Origin: Mycolicibacterium senegalense
GTDB taxonomy: Bacteria > Actinomycetota > Actinomycetes > Mycobacteriales > Mycobacteriaceae
Length of the DNA: 64,000 nucleotides
Direction: 5' to 3'
NCBI RefSeq assembly: GCF_019645875.1
Contig: NZ_CP081000.1
Span: 248,001 to 312,000 of the forward strand
Shown: piece after piece, positions 35,317 to 43,376 of the stretch
Layout of the letters: each line of letters begins with the position of its first letter
Numbering within the stretch: position 1 is the first letter of the stretch
Made by a program: the position numbers and the translations under genes
The notes under the pieces: model-generated
Database searches by the model: none
What the model saw: the letters and a program-made list of their open reading frames with translations, nothing else
What the model was told of the DNA's origin: nothing

Positions 35317-36330
35317 TCAGGTCAAGGTGAGGCCGTTTGAGCGCAGGTAGCGCTCGGCGAGTTCACAGCTGCCGGCGGCATAGCTGACGGCCTTGGTGGC
35401 CGATTCCCTGGAGTGGCTGTGGCTACCCATCCAGGCCAGCAGCAGCAACCGGCGCAGCAACACGAACGAGGCCAGCATGTCCTCGTCCGAGGCCGGCAGG
35501 TCACGTCGGGTGCGGTAGCCGCGCACCCAGGCGTCCTGCCATTCCGGCAGCGCCGGGTCATCCTCGATGAACGACACCGCGGTACCGAAATCGTAGAAAT
35601 ACCAGCCGAATCCACAGTCGTCGAAGTCGATGACGGTGATCTCGGAAGGTCCGGCGGACCCCGAGGAGCCAGGTTCCACCAGCAGGTTGGCCAGTCGAAG
35701 GTCGGCGTGGATCAGCCCGTAGACATCACTGCCGGTGCCATAGGAGTGCAGCCGATCGTGCAGCAGCGCCTGGGCACGCTCCAGCACTTGTTGCTCGGCT
35801 GCACCGACGCCTTCGGCATCGTGCCAGCGGCCCCACCGCCCGGACGCTCCCAGGCTGTGCTCCCAGTCCCAGGAGAACCGGCCGAACCCGGCCGGGCGCT
35901 TCCACCGCTGCGAATGGTCGTGCAGCGCAGCGGTGATCCGGCCCAGGGTGTGGAAATCGTCGAGGGACAACGCGCCCTCGTCAGGCTCGGCCCCGGCCAC
36001 CATGCCGAAATGGACGGCATGACGGTCGATTCCGCCTGTCTGTTCACCGTTGACGGTGACCAGGCGACGTCCGTCCGGGGTGGGCAGCACCGTCGGAACC
36101 GTGACATCACTGTCGGCCCGCAGCGCTGCCAGCCAGTCCAGTTCCGACTCGATCTCGTGGGGCCGGTGATAGTTCTGCCGGTGCACCCGCAGGATGGACT
36201 GGGTGCCGGCGTCGTCGACGAGATAGGTGGCATTCTCGGACAGGTTCAGCAACCGCAGCGTCGCGTCCGCCCCGATGTCGTACTGGCGTAACGCCAGGTG
36301 GGCGACATCGATCTCGTCGGTGATAACCAT
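35317..36330 (-). CDS. Aminoglycoside-phosphotransferase-fold kinase, probable 1-amino-2-propanol kinase
   Basis: APH/choline-kinase-fold protein of 337 residues. The catalytic loop [10 protein letters not shown] has D210 and N215, and the metal-binding IDFDDCG has D235. The RMM kinase of M. smegmatis was reported to phosphorylate S-1-amino-2-propanol, and this gene occupies the same place next to the first BMC-T gene. The product would be 1-amino-2-propanol O-phosphate, the substrate expected for a phospho-lyase of the class III aminotransferase family. The start abuts the BMC-T stop directly (36330/36331), implying coupling. No targeting peptide is obvious. Confidence 0.88.
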   Translation of the reverse strand: MVITDEIDVAHLALRQYDIGADATLRLLNLSENATYLVDDAGTQSILRVHRQNYHRPHEIESELDWLAALRADSDVTVPTVLPTPDGRRLVTVNGEQTGGIDRHAVHFGMVAGAEPDEGALSLDDFHTLGRITAALHDHSQRWKRPAGFGRFSWDWEHSLGASGRWGRWHDAEGVGAAEQQVLERAQALLHDRLHSYGTGSDVYGLIHADLRLANLLVEPGSSGSAGPSEITVIDFDDCGFGWYFYDFGTAVSFIEDDPALPEWQDAWVRGYRTRRDLPASDEDMLASFVLLRRLLLLAWMGSHSHSRESATKAVSYAAGSCELAERYLRSNGLTLT

Positions 36331-36993
36331 CTAGTGCTCCCTGCCTTCGATACCCTCCAGCACCGCGGTGATGCGATCCCGGGCCACGGTGACATCAGCG
36401 GTGCTGCCGCCGATGTAGAGCCTCCCAGCGGCTCCGATCATCTGCACGTCAACCACAGTAAGTCCAGGTGCGGCCCGTTCCGCCTCGTTGGCGGCCACCG
36501 CCGCGAACAGCGCCGGGGTCATCTCGTAGACCAGCAGGGACTGCCCGGGCAGGATCATCGAGGCCTGCCGGTTGCGGTTGAGGATCACCGCGTGCTGATC
36601 GGTGATGTTCTCGATGATGTCGTGGTACAGGATTCGCGGCCGCAGCTGGTCGGAAGCCTTGTTGCCGGTCCCGGCCAGGATCGCCTCGCCGGCCCGCTGG
36701 ACATCCTCCAGATTGGCCGAGTGGATCTCGAGCACGCCGAATTGGCGTTCCACGTAGAGGATTCCGGGCTGGATGCCGGGGACCTCACGTAGGGCCAGGT
36801 CGATCACCCGCTCGATCGCCAAGGCGGGGGACACCTCGACGATCAGCGCGTGCTCACCCTCGTACGGCGGGTAACCCCGGGCCCGGGTCGGTGTTCCGAG
36901 GTAGGCGGCGAACTGGCGCTGCAGATCCTCCACCAACAGGTAGACGCGGATCTGGGTGCGAATCCGCGTGCTCTCCTCCGCTTCGGTCGGCAT
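36331..36993 (-). CDS. BMC-T tandem-domain shell protein 1
   Basis: Microcompartment shell trimer protein of 220 residues with two BMC domains. The first covers about 10-105 (VYLLVEDLQRQFAAYLGT, ILYVERQFGVLEIHSANLEDV) and the second about 110-215 (HAVILNRNRQASMILPGQSLLVYEM, VVDVQMIGAAGRLYIGGS). Both domains appear permuted relative to the simple BMC-H fold. Trimers tile as pseudohexamers and may have a gated pore. It is paralogous to the BMC-T at 38216, with the same YLGT, VERQFG and MIGAxGRxYxxG landmarks. I believe it corresponds to M. smegmatis MSM0271. It lies 2 bases after BMC-H. Confidence 0.93.
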   Translation of the reverse strand: MPTEAEESTRIRTQIRVYLLVEDLQRQFAAYLGTPTRARGYPPYEGEHALIVEVSPALAIERVIDLALREVPGIQPGILYVERQFGVLEIHSANLEDVQRAGEAILAGTGNKASDQLRPRILYHDIIENITDQHAVILNRNRQASMILPGQSLLVYEMTPALFAAVAANEAERAAPGLTVVDVQMIGAAGRLYIGGSTADVTVARDRITAVLEGIEGREH

Positions 36994-36995
36994 GG

Positions 36996-37277
36996 CTACT
37001 TGCTGGCGACCGAGAAGTGCGCGCCGAGCTCGTTGTGCGGACGCGGGATGACGTGCACGCTGACCAGTTCACCCACCTGTGAGGCGGTCTCGGCGCCGGC
37101 CTCGGTGGCGGCCTTGACCGCGCCCACCTCACCGGTGACGATCACGGCGACCAGGCCGTCGCCGACCTGCTGACGATCGGTGATGGTGACGTTGGCGGCC
37201 TTGACCATGGCATCGGCGGCGGCCAGCGCAGCCACGAAGCCCTTGGTCTCGATCAGTCCGATTGCGTTGCTGGACAT
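36996..37277 (-). CDS. BMC-H hexameric shell protein
   Basis: Single-domain Pf00936 shell protein of 93 residues, the usual size, beginning AIGLIETKGFVAALAAADAMVKAANV and ending with the conserved HVIPRPHNEL. Hexamers form the flat facets of the compartment, with a central pore near the conserved loop after the third strand. It is probably the most abundant shell subunit (MSM0272 in M. smegmatis by my recollection). An AAGGAG site precedes the ATG, overlapping the end of the BMC-P gene 12 bases upstream. Confidence 0.95.
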   Translation of the reverse strand: MSSNAIGLIETKGFVAALAAADAMVKAANVTITDRQQVGDGLVAVIVTGEVGAVKAATEAGAETASQVGELVSVHVIPRPHNELGAHFSVASK

Positions 37278-37289
37278 GGGTGCTTCTCC

Positions 37290-37553
37290 TTATTTGTTGG
37301 GGTTGGTGTCGGGTTTGACGTCGATGGATCCGATGATGAGTGCGTCGACCGGGGGTGGGGTGCCGGTGAACCAGCCCGAGGCCACCGAGCCCTGCGCGAC
37401 CAGAACATGTTCGCCCACACCGCTGCCGAGAACGTCGAAGGCGATCAGCTTGGATCCGGTGCCGTCGATCTCGACCTCGAGGAACGCCCCGGCCGGGATG
37501 CCGTCGATCCGACGGGTCGACCACACGTTGCCGGTGACAACCGCTGAAATCAT
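37290..37553 (-). CDS. BMC-P (EutN/CcmL) pentameric vertex protein
   Basis: EutN/CcmL-family protein of 87 residues: ISAVVTGNVWSTRRIDGIPAGAFLEVEID, then FDVLGSGVGEHVLVAQGS, then VDALIIGSIDVKPD. Pentamers cap the vertices of the shell. The ATG is joined by a 4-base ATGA overlap to a tiny upstream ORF in the 29-bp tandem repeat described separately. A GGAGGAG site sits 7 bases before the ATG, inside the repeat unit. Only 60 copies per shell are needed in theory, so the special translation leader here is notable. Confidence 0.95.
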   Translation of the reverse strand: MISAVVTGNVWSTRRIDGIPAGAFLEVEIDGTGSKLIAFDVLGSGVGEHVLVAQGSVASGWFTGTPPPVDALIIGSIDVKPDTNPNK

Positions 37554-37613
37554 TTGCGCTCCTCCGTCGCTCGGGCCATCATGTGCGCTCCTCCGTCGCT
37601 CGGGCCATCATGT
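37550..37613 (-). repeat. Two 29-bp tandem repeats forming coupled mini-ORFs before BMC-P
   Basis: Units at 37556-37584 and 37585-37613 are identical, and 7 more bases of a third start at 37614. Read on the minus strand they encode two mini-ORFs: MARATEERT (37608-37579) and MARATEERK (37579-37550). The preceding gene's TGA and the first mini-ORF ATG share a base (TGATG). The first mini-ORF joins the second the same way, and the second joins BMC-P by ATGA. Each unit carries GGAGGAG 7 bases before the next ATG. The mini-ORF ending EERT mimics the KERT end of the upstream gene, suggesting the unit arose by duplicating that gene's tail and ribosome site. Confidence 0.9.
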
Positions 37614-38114
37614 GCGCTCCTTCTCAATCCTGATGCCCAGACTGCGGGCCTTTTCGCGGGCGAGCGGGGTCAGCACCGCCTTGCGACCCAGCACTAGCGT
37701 GCCTCCGGCCATGTCGGCGATGTGCCGTTCGGTCACGGCACCGGATTCGATGCGCCTGCTGGCACCGCCACCGGAGGCCCCGATGGGCCCGGCCAGCCGG
37801 AAGCTCAGCCGGCCTGCCTTGAGATCGGCACGGGTCTTGGGACTTTCGAAGAGCCGCAGGAGCTTTCGGACGAAGTTGTCGAGGTCGCGGTCGTTGGTCA
37901 ACTGCACGGTCTCGGTGCGGTTCTTGCCCTCCACGGCGCGCGGACCGGTGGGGTCCACACCGAACTGGTCCGCGACCGTCGGCGGTGGAGCCGGGGCCGG
38001 TGGTGGGGGGACAGCCACCGGCCCCGGGGTCTTGGCGGTGGCCCGGACATCCCGGACGGCCTCCCGCACCACCTCGCGCACCAGGGCGCGTAGTTCGTCA
38101 CGGCTGATGCTCAT
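37608..38114 (-). CDS. Microcompartment-associated protein with encapsulation-like N-terminal helix
   Basis: Protein of 168 residues at the place I associate with M. smegmatis MSM0274. It has three parts. Residues 4-24 are an amphipathic helix (SRDELRALVREVVREAVRDV) similar to the C-terminal helix of the locus aldehyde dehydrogenase. A Pro/Ala linker (about 29-47) follows. The folded domain (about 60-168) contains DRDLDNFVRKLLRLFESPKTRADL and ends LTPLAREKARSLGIRIEKER, a terminal motif also seen in other BMC-associated proteins. A core adaptor or scaffold is likely; no enzyme motif is visible. Both its start and its stop are tied to tandem mini-ORF repeats. Confidence 0.75.
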   Translation of the reverse strand: MSISRDELRALVREVVREAVRDVRATAKTPGPVAVPPPPAPAPPPTVADQFGVDPTGPRAVEGKNRTETVQLTNDRDLDNFVRKLLRLFESPKTRADLKAGRLSFRLAGPIGASGGGASRRIESGAVTERHIADMAGGTLVLGRKAVLTPLAREKARSLGIRIEKERT

Positions 38115-38219
38115 GCGCGATCCGCCTTCGCTACTCGCTGCCAGCTCATGCGCGATCCACCTTCGCTACTCGCTGCCAGCTCATGCGCGATCCGCCTTCG
38201 CTACTCGCTGCCAGCTCAT
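38111..38219 (-). repeat. Three 35-bp tandem repeats forming a chain of coupled mini-ORFs
   Basis: Units at 38112-38146, 38147-38181 and 38182-38216 differ at one base (38159). On the minus strand each gives a 12-codon ORF: MSWQRVAKADRA (38219-38181), MSWQRVAKVDRA (38184-38146) and MSWQRVAKADRA (38149-38111). The BMC-T stop overlaps the first ATG as ATGA, each mini-ORF stop overlaps the next ATG as ATGA, and the last overlaps the ATG of the linker-protein gene. The period of 35 equals 13 codons minus the 4-base overlap, so coupling is kept in every copy. A GAAGGCGG stretch precedes each ATG. Confidence 0.92.
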
Positions 38220-38821
38220 GCGGTGGCCCTCGCCAGCGCGTCCTGGGCCGCCTCGGCTGCGGTACGGACATCGGCTTCGGGGCCCGACAGGTAGACGCGG
38301 CCGGTGGCGCCGATCATCCGGAAGTCGACCACCTTGATGTCCGCGGCTTTCTCGGCCTCGTTGGTGGCCAGGATGGCGTAGGACGCGGGCGCCACCTCGA
38401 GGACGAACAGTGATTCGCCGGGCAGCACCATCGAGCCGATCTTGTTGCGGTTGATCAGGAATGCGTGCTGATGGTCGACGCTGGAGATGATGCGTGAGGC
38501 CAGCACGTTGGGCTGCACCGCGTTGCCAGTGTCGCCGCCCAGTTCGTCCAGGGCGGCGTCGGCAGCGGCCTTGACCGCACCGGTCTCGCCGTGGAACTCC
38601 AGATATCCGAATTGCCGCTCCACCACCAGGATTCCGGCCTTGACCTCGGCGTGCTTGAGCGCGACGTCGGTGATGCCCTCGATATCCAGGCCCGGGGCCA
38701 CCTCGATGATCTGGGCGGCCTGGTTGGCGCGGGGAAGAGCACCCTTGATCCAGGTGCCCAGGTACGACATGGTCTGCGGTTGCAGCCGGTCGATGAAGAT
38801 GAAGGAACGAAGTTCAGCCAC
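38216..38821 (-). CDS. BMC-T tandem-domain shell protein 2
   Basis: Second tandem-BMC shell protein, 201 residues (MSM0275-like by my recollection). Domain 1 is about 5-100 (FIFIDRLQPQTMSYLGTWIKG, LVVERQFGYLEFHGETGAV) and domain 2 about 108-200 (HAFLINRNKIGSMVLPGESLFVLEV, VVDFRMIGATGRVYLSGPEADV). It resembles the BMC-T at 36331 over its length. Trimers would give pseudohexameric tiles with a large pore. It is 4 bases after the aldehyde dehydrogenase gene, and its TGA overlaps the first mini-ORF of the 35-bp repeat chain. The in-frame extension upstream of 38821 is not BMC-like. Confidence 0.93.
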   Translation of the reverse strand: MAELRSFIFIDRLQPQTMSYLGTWIKGALPRANQAAQIIEVAPGLDIEGITDVALKHAEVKAGILVVERQFGYLEFHGETGAVKAAADAALDELGGDTGNAVQPNVLASRIISSVDHQHAFLINRNKIGSMVLPGESLFVLEVAPASYAILATNEAEKAADIKVVDFRMIGATGRVYLSGPEADVRTAAEAAQDALARATA

Positions 38822-38825
38822 AGCC

Positions 38826-40379
38826 CTACCTCTTGATCAGTTGTGCGAGTTCTTCGGCGACCAGCGCGCGTAACTCCGCCCGGAGGGCGTCCAAGCCCAG
38901 CTCGGTCGTGCGCGCCGGGGTGGACCGGTTCGGTGCGGTCCTTGTCTGAATCGGGCCACCGTGGCGGTCGTTGGAGGCGCGGGGATACTCCGGTACCGGC
39001 CCGGCCGGTGAGCGCCACGGGTTGATACCGGCGAAGTTGCCCATGGGCACGGCGGAGTCGCTGTTGTAGGCGATGCGGGCCCAGTTGATCAGGTTCTGCG
39101 GTTGCAGGTTCTCCCCGATCGAACTTCTTCCGACGAACCCGGTGCCGATCGTCATCGACGGCGCGAGGTTGGTGTCCAGGCCGGAGCTGCCGGTCGAGTT
39201 GCCGACGTTGACCGATACCCGCAACACCGGCACCTGGGCCGCGAAATCGGTGATGACCGAGGGGTTTTCGCTGTGGATAGCGGCGGAGTGTCCGGCGCCG
39301 CCGATCCGTACCACCGCGCGGGCTGCCCGGATACCGCGTGCGGCGTCGGCGGCGGTCGTCATGCCGAGTACCGGGGACAGCTTCTCGTGCGCCAGCATCT
39401 CCTCGGCGATCACGTCGTCGAACGGCGCGATCAGCACCCGGGTCTTGGCGGTGACCCGCAGCCCGGCCTGCCCGGCGATCCAGGCGGCGTCGCGTCCCAC
39501 CACGTCGGTGTTGAGGTGGCCGTCGGCGAACATGTAGGCCCGTAGGCGGCGTGCGCCGTCCTCATCGAGGATGTGCGCGCCGGCACGGGTCAGCGCACCG
39601 CTGAGCTTGCCGGCGATCGCGTCTTCGGCGATCAGGACGGATTCGTTGGTGCACAACACGGAGTTGTCGAAGGCCTTGCTGTCCACGATCCGCTTGGCCG
39701 CAGCGTTGATGTCGGCACTGGCCTCGACGAACACCGGCACGTTGCCGGGACCGACGCCCAGCGCCGGGTTGCCCGACGAGTACGCGGCCCGCACCACGCC
39801 GGTGCCCCCGGTCGCGACGATGACGTCGGTGCGGTCGTCGGCCATGAGTGCCTGTACGAGTGGGATCGACGGTTCCTCGACCACCTGGACGATGCCGTCC
39901 GGCGCACCGGCGGCCACTGCGGCTTCGCCCAGCAGTCGGGCCGCGTCGGCCGAGCACTGCTTGGCCCGTGGGTGAGGGGCGACGACGACGGCGTTGCGCG
40001 TCATCAGGGCCAGGATCACCTTGAAATACACCGTGGCGACGGGATTGGTGGTCGGTGTCAATGCCAGCACGACGCCCGCGGGCCGCGGGAGCTCGACGAT
40101 CTTGCGGGTCTCGTCGACGCGCGGCGACACGTAGTCTTCGCCACGGTAGTAATCGACGATCCCGCGGGAGCAGGCCCGGTTCTTGGTGACCTTGTCGGCC
40201 ACCACGCCCATCCCGGTCTCGGCTACCGCTTCGGCGGCGAACCGCTCGGCCGCGGAGTAGGCGGCGTCGGCCACGGCGTTGACGATGCCGGTCACTGCGT
40301 CCGCGTCGTACTCGGCGTATGCCGCCGCAGCCCACCCGGCCCGCTCCAGCATGTGGCCGGCCTGTGCGGTACTGGTCAT
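38826..40379 (-). CDS. CoA-acylating aldehyde dehydrogenase of the microcompartment
   Basis: PduP/EutE-like enzyme of 517 residues that would oxidise an aldehyde to acyl-CoA with NAD and CoA. The catalytic Cys243 is in [12 protein letters not shown]. Other landmarks are [25 protein letters not shown] and [10 protein letters not shown]. After the catalytic domain (to about 450) comes a Pro/Arg-rich linker. The C-terminal amphipathic helix [20 protein letters not shown] (about 496-516) is a likely encapsulation peptide. The ATG overlaps the aminotransferase stop (ATGA). The preferred aldehyde is probably propionaldehyde if the kinase and phospho-lyase route operates. Confidence 0.92.
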   Translation of the reverse strand: MTSTAQAGHMLERAGWAAAAYAEYDADAVTGIVNAVADAAYSAAERFAAEAVAETGMGVVADKVTKNRACSRGIVDYYRGEDYVSPRVDETRKIVELPRPAGVVLALTPTTNPVATVYFKVILALMTRNAVVVAPHPRAKQCSADAARLLGEAAVAAGAPDGIVQVVEEPSIPLVQALMADDRTDVIVATGGTGVVRAAYSSGNPALGVGPGNVPVFVEASADINAAAKRIVDSKAFDNSVLCTNESVLIAEDAIAGKLSGALTRAGAHILDEDGARRLRAYMFADGHLNTDVVGRDAAWIAGQAGLRVTAKTRVLIAPFDDVIAEEMLAHEKLSPVLGMTTAADAARGIRAARAVVRIGGAGHSAAIHSENPSVITDFAAQVPVLRVSVNVGNSTGSSGLDTNLAPSMTIGTGFVGRSSIGENLQPQNLINWARIAYNSDSAVPMGNFAGINPWRSPAGPVPEYPRASNDRHGGPIQTRTAPNRSTPARTTELGLDALRAELRALVAEELAQLIKR

Positions 40380-41656
40380 GATGCAATACGTCCTCTCACG
40401 ACGGTCTCGGCCCGGGCCACCGCGACGGCGAGGCGGTCCAGGACGTCCTCGCACAGCTCGCGCGAGAGCAGTAGACCCGGTTTGAATTGCAGGACACGGG
40501 GATCCAGCGTCGAGAAGATCGCCCAGACGCCGTTCTCGTAGAGTTCGCGCATCACGAACTTGGCGCCTTCGGGGTGGTCGAACTCCAGGCCGATCACCAC
40601 GCCGTTCTGCCGGATGCCGACGAACCAGTCCGGATGGTCGGCCTGGATGCGTTGCAGCCCTTGGTCGAAGATGTCGGCGATGTAGTGCACCATCGAGCGC
40701 ACTTCGGGGCGGGTGGAGATCTCCAGCGTCTTGAGCGCGGCGACGCAGCCCAGTTCGGCGCCGCCGAAGGTGGAGATGTGGCCGAAGCCGTCCTCGTCGA
40801 GCCACTTCGCGGCGCGATCGCTGAGCAGGGCCGCGGTGATGGGGTACATGCCGCCGGACAGACCCTTGCCGGTGACCAGGATGTCGGGCTCGATGCCGTG
40901 TTTGGTGATGCACCACAACTCGCCGGTACGCATCAGGCCGGTTTGCACCTCGTCGGCGATATAGAGGGTGCCGTGTTTCTCGGTGGCGGCCTTGACGGCT
41001 TCGAGGTAACCCGGTGCGGGCAGCGGGAATCCGTAGGTGGCCGGGATGGTCTCCATGATGACGGCGGCGACATCGCCGGGCGCCAGCACGCGCTCCATGG
41101 CCTCGACGTCGTTGAACGGAACCTGAAGGAACTCGTCCGGCTGGTCGGCCAGGAAGAACTTGGCGAACCGGTCGTCACCGGTGGCCACCGCCAGCCCGGT
41201 GTGGCCGTGGTAGGCCTTGACGATCGAGACGATCTTGCGGCGCTTGGTGGCGTGCCGGGCGCTCTTGAGCGCGATGTCGATCGCCTCACCGCCCCCGGAT
41301 CCGTAGGCCACCTTCGTGATCGAGGCCGGCGCGGTCTCGACCAGGCGCTGCGCCAGGGCGGTGCGGGCCACGGACGGGAAGTGGTGGTTGCCGACGTCGA
41401 AGTGCGCCATGCCGTCGGTGATCGCCTGCATCACTTCGGGATTGCGGTGCCCGAGGTTGTAGGTGCCTCCGTTGAGGTGCAGGTCGATCAGGCGGCGGCC
41501 GCCCATGTCCCACAGGAAGTATCCTTCGCGGCGGTCGATCACCAGATCGACACCGGTATCGGTCCAGAACTGTGTCTTGTCTGGATTCCAGAACGTCTTC
41601 GCCTTGTCCAGCACTTCGGCTTTGGACTCGAACGTGAACGTGCCGTAGTCGTACAT
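40376..41656 (-). CDS. Class III aminotransferase-family PLP enzyme, possible amino-alcohol-phosphate lyase
   Basis: PLP enzyme of 426 residues: GSGGGEAIDIALK phosphate loop (120-131), cofactor Asp235 (IADEVQTG) and Schiff-base Lys264 (VTGKGLSGGMYP). The family contains both omega-transaminases and ethanolamine-phosphate phospho-lyase. Next to an amino-alcohol kinase, a lyase converting 1-amino-2-propanol phosphate to propionaldehyde, ammonia and phosphate is the most coherent role, but this is inference. It is the first gene of the microcompartment operon, with a good GGAGAGGGAG site before the ATG. The promoter with an overlapping perfect palindrome lies 42-78 bases upstream. Confidence 0.88.
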   Translation of the reverse strand: MYDYGTFTFESKAEVLDKAKTFWNPDKTQFWTDTGVDLVIDRREGYFLWDMGGRRLIDLHLNGGTYNLGHRNPEVMQAITDGMAHFDVGNHHFPSVARTALAQRLVETAPASITKVAYGSGGGEAIDIALKSARHATKRRKIVSIVKAYHGHTGLAVATGDDRFAKFFLADQPDEFLQVPFNDVEAMERVLAPGDVAAVIMETIPATYGFPLPAPGYLEAVKAATEKHGTLYIADEVQTGLMRTGELWCITKHGIEPDILVTGKGLSGGMYPITAALLSDRAAKWLDEDGFGHISTFGGAELGCVAALKTLEISTRPEVRSMVHYIADIFDQGLQRIQADHPDWFVGIRQNGVVIGLEFDHPEGAKFVMRELYENGVWAIFSTLDPRVLQFKPGLLLSRELCEDVLDRLAVAVARAETVVRGRIAS

Positions 41657-41697
41657 GCGGCTCCCTCTCCAGCTATCCGATAGCTGTGATGGGCCTC

Positions 41698-41734
41698 ACC
41701 GTAAACGGTCGCAACCATTTCTGTCAATGGTTGC
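41698..41734 (-). promoter_or_regulatory. Promoter and palindromic operator of the RMM operon
   Basis: On the minus strand TTGACA (41727-41722) and TACGGT (41703-41698), spaced 18 bp, make a SigA-like promoter for the aminotransferase gene. A perfect palindrome, GCAACCAT and ATGGTTGC separated by 8 bases (41711-41734), covers the -35 box. A repressor bound there would block the polymerase. The GntR/UTRA protein encoded at the operon end is the likely ligand-responsive regulator. Confidence 0.65.
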
Positions 41735-41743
41735 CGAAAGTGC

Positions 41744-41772
41744 TTGCCAATCGATTTTGGTAGTGCCAATAT
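41744..41772 (+). promoter_or_regulatory. Candidate permease promoter
   Basis: TTGCCA at 41744-41749 and CAATAT at 41767-41772, 17 bp apart, could serve as -35 and -10 for the divergent permease gene. The edge of the region also contains an imperfect TGCCAA/TTGGTA inverted repeat. Weaker than the opposing promoter. Confidence 0.4.
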
Positions 41773-41840
41773 ACGTAGGTCCCGGCTGTGGTCCAGCCCA
41801 CATCGGGGGTCCCACTGTTACCTGGAAGGTATCCCGTTAG

Positions 41841-43376
41841 ATGACCGATCAAGCTGTCGCCGGGAGTGAAGACACAGCTCACGACGTCCAAAGACTGAAA
41901 CGCAACGCCGTCGGCACCGTCGGCGTCATCTTCATGGCGGTGGCGACCGCCGCGCCCATCACCGCAATGGTCGGCAACGTTCCCATCGCAGTCGGGTTCG
42001 GAAATGGTTCACACGCACCGGCCGGCTATATCGTGGCAACCGTCGTTCTCGGTCTGTTCGCCGTGGGCTACGCGACCATGGCCAAGCACATCACCACCAC
42101 CGGTGCGTTCTACGGCTACATCTCCCACGGCCTCGGCCGCATCGTCGGGATGGCCAGCGGCGGCCTGATCACCATGGCCTACGTGGTGTTCGAAGCGTCC
42201 CTGATCGGGATCTTCTCGTTCTTCTTCCAGAACTTCATGCAATCCCAGTTGGGCATCCACATCCACTGGATCATCCCGGCGTTGCTGATGCTGGTGGTCA
42301 ACGCGGTCCTGACCTACTTCGACGTCAACCTGACCGCCAAAGTGCTCGGTGTGTTCCTGGTGACCGAGATCGTGATGCTTGCACTCGGTGCGCTGGCGGT
42401 GCTGGTCAAGGGTGGCGGGCCGCAGGGCTTCGCGGTCGCCGAGACCATCAATCCGATCGGTGCGTTCTCGCCGGCAGCCGGAATCGCCGGTGCCAGTGCT
42501 GGATTGGGCCTGTTCTTCGCCTTCTGGTCCTGGGTCGGGTTCGAATCGACCGCGATGTATGGCGAGGAGTCGCGTAACCCGAAGAAGATCATTCCCCGGG
42601 CCACCATGCTGAGCGTGCTCGGGGTGGGGGCGTTCTATGTCTTCGTGTCCTGGATGGCGATCGCCGGGACCGGGCCGCAGCACGCCGTCGAACTCGCTCA
42701 GGATTCGGCCACCTCCTCAGAGATCTTCTTCGGCCCGGTACGCAGCACCTACGGTGAGTGGGCCATCACGGTGTTCAACATCCTGCTGGTCACGGGATCG
42801 TTCGCCTGCGGCATGGCGTTCCACAACTGCGCCTCGCGGTACCTGTATGCGCTGGGCCGCGAAGGTTTGTCGACCGGCCTGCAGAAGACCCTCGGCGCAA
42901 CACATCCCACGCACGGATCGCCCTACATCGCTTCGTTCGTGCAGAGCGGGATCGCCCTGGTGATCATCCTGGCCTTCCTGTTCGCCGGGATGGACCCCTA
43001 CGTGCACATGTACACCCTGCTGGCGATCCTGGGCACCATGGCGATCCTGATCGTGCAGTCGCTGTGCGCCTTCTCGGTGATCAGCTACTTCCACATCCGC
43101 AAGAACCATCCCGTGTCCAAGCACTGGTTCAAGACACTGGTTGCCCCCGGTCTCGGTGGGATCGGCATGCTCTACGTCGTGTACCTGCTGTGGGAGCACA
43201 AGGATGCGGCGGCGGGCACGGCCTCGGGGACCCTACTGTTCAAGCTCACCCCGTGGATCGTGGTGGGCATCTTCGTCCTCGGCGCGGGTATGGCCACCTA
43301 CTTCAAGCTGCGCGATCCGCGCCGCTACGAGTTGATCGGCCGGATCGTGTTCGAGGACAACGTTGTTCGAGACTAG
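41841..43376 (+). CDS. APC-superfamily amino acid/amine permease
   Basis: Twelve-helix permease of 511 residues in the amino acid-polyamine-organocation superfamily. The first helix has the conserved unwound stretch (VIFMAVATAAPITAMVGNVPIAVGFGNG), and helix 6 includes FWSWVGFESTAMYGEESRNPKKIIPRA, the family signature. It is divergent from the RMM operon across 184 bases that hold the shared regulatory region, so it is probably the importer for 1-amino-2-propanol, aminoacetone or a related amine. The next small gene starts at the base after its stop. Confidence 0.9.
   Translation: MTDQAVAGSEDTAHDVQRLKRNAVGTVGVIFMAVATAAPITAMVGNVPIAVGFGNGSHAPAGYIVATVVLGLFAVGYATMAKHITTTGAFYGYISHGLGRIVGMASGGLITMAYVVFEASLIGIFSFFFQNFMQSQLGIHIHWIIPALLMLVVNAVLTYFDVNLTAKVLGVFLVTEIVMLALGALAVLVKGGGPQGFAVAETINPIGAFSPAAGIAGASAGLGLFFAFWSWVGFESTAMYGEESRNPKKIIPRATMLSVLGVGAFYVFVSWMAIAGTGPQHAVELAQDSATSSEIFFGPVRSTYGEWAITVFNILLVTGSFACGMAFHNCASRYLYALGREGLSTGLQKTLGATHPTHGSPYIASFVQSGIALVIILAFLFAGMDPYVHMYTLLAILGTMAILIVQSLCAFSVISYFHIRKNHPVSKHWFKTLVAPGLGGIGMLYVVYLLWEHKDAAAGTASGTLLFKLTPWIVVGIFVLGAGMATYFKLRDPRRYELIGRIVFEDNVVRD

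Noticed and set aside
37550..38219. Tandem repeats as a possible CRISPR array
   Set aside because: The 29- and 35-bp units are directly adjacent with no spacers, lie at gene junctions in one operon and encode coupled mini-ORFs; no cas genes are nearby.
40380..40916. Extended N-terminus of the microcompartment aldehyde dehydrogenase
   Set aside because: It overlaps the aminotransferase gene in another frame; the ATGA junction at 40376-40379 gives the natural start.
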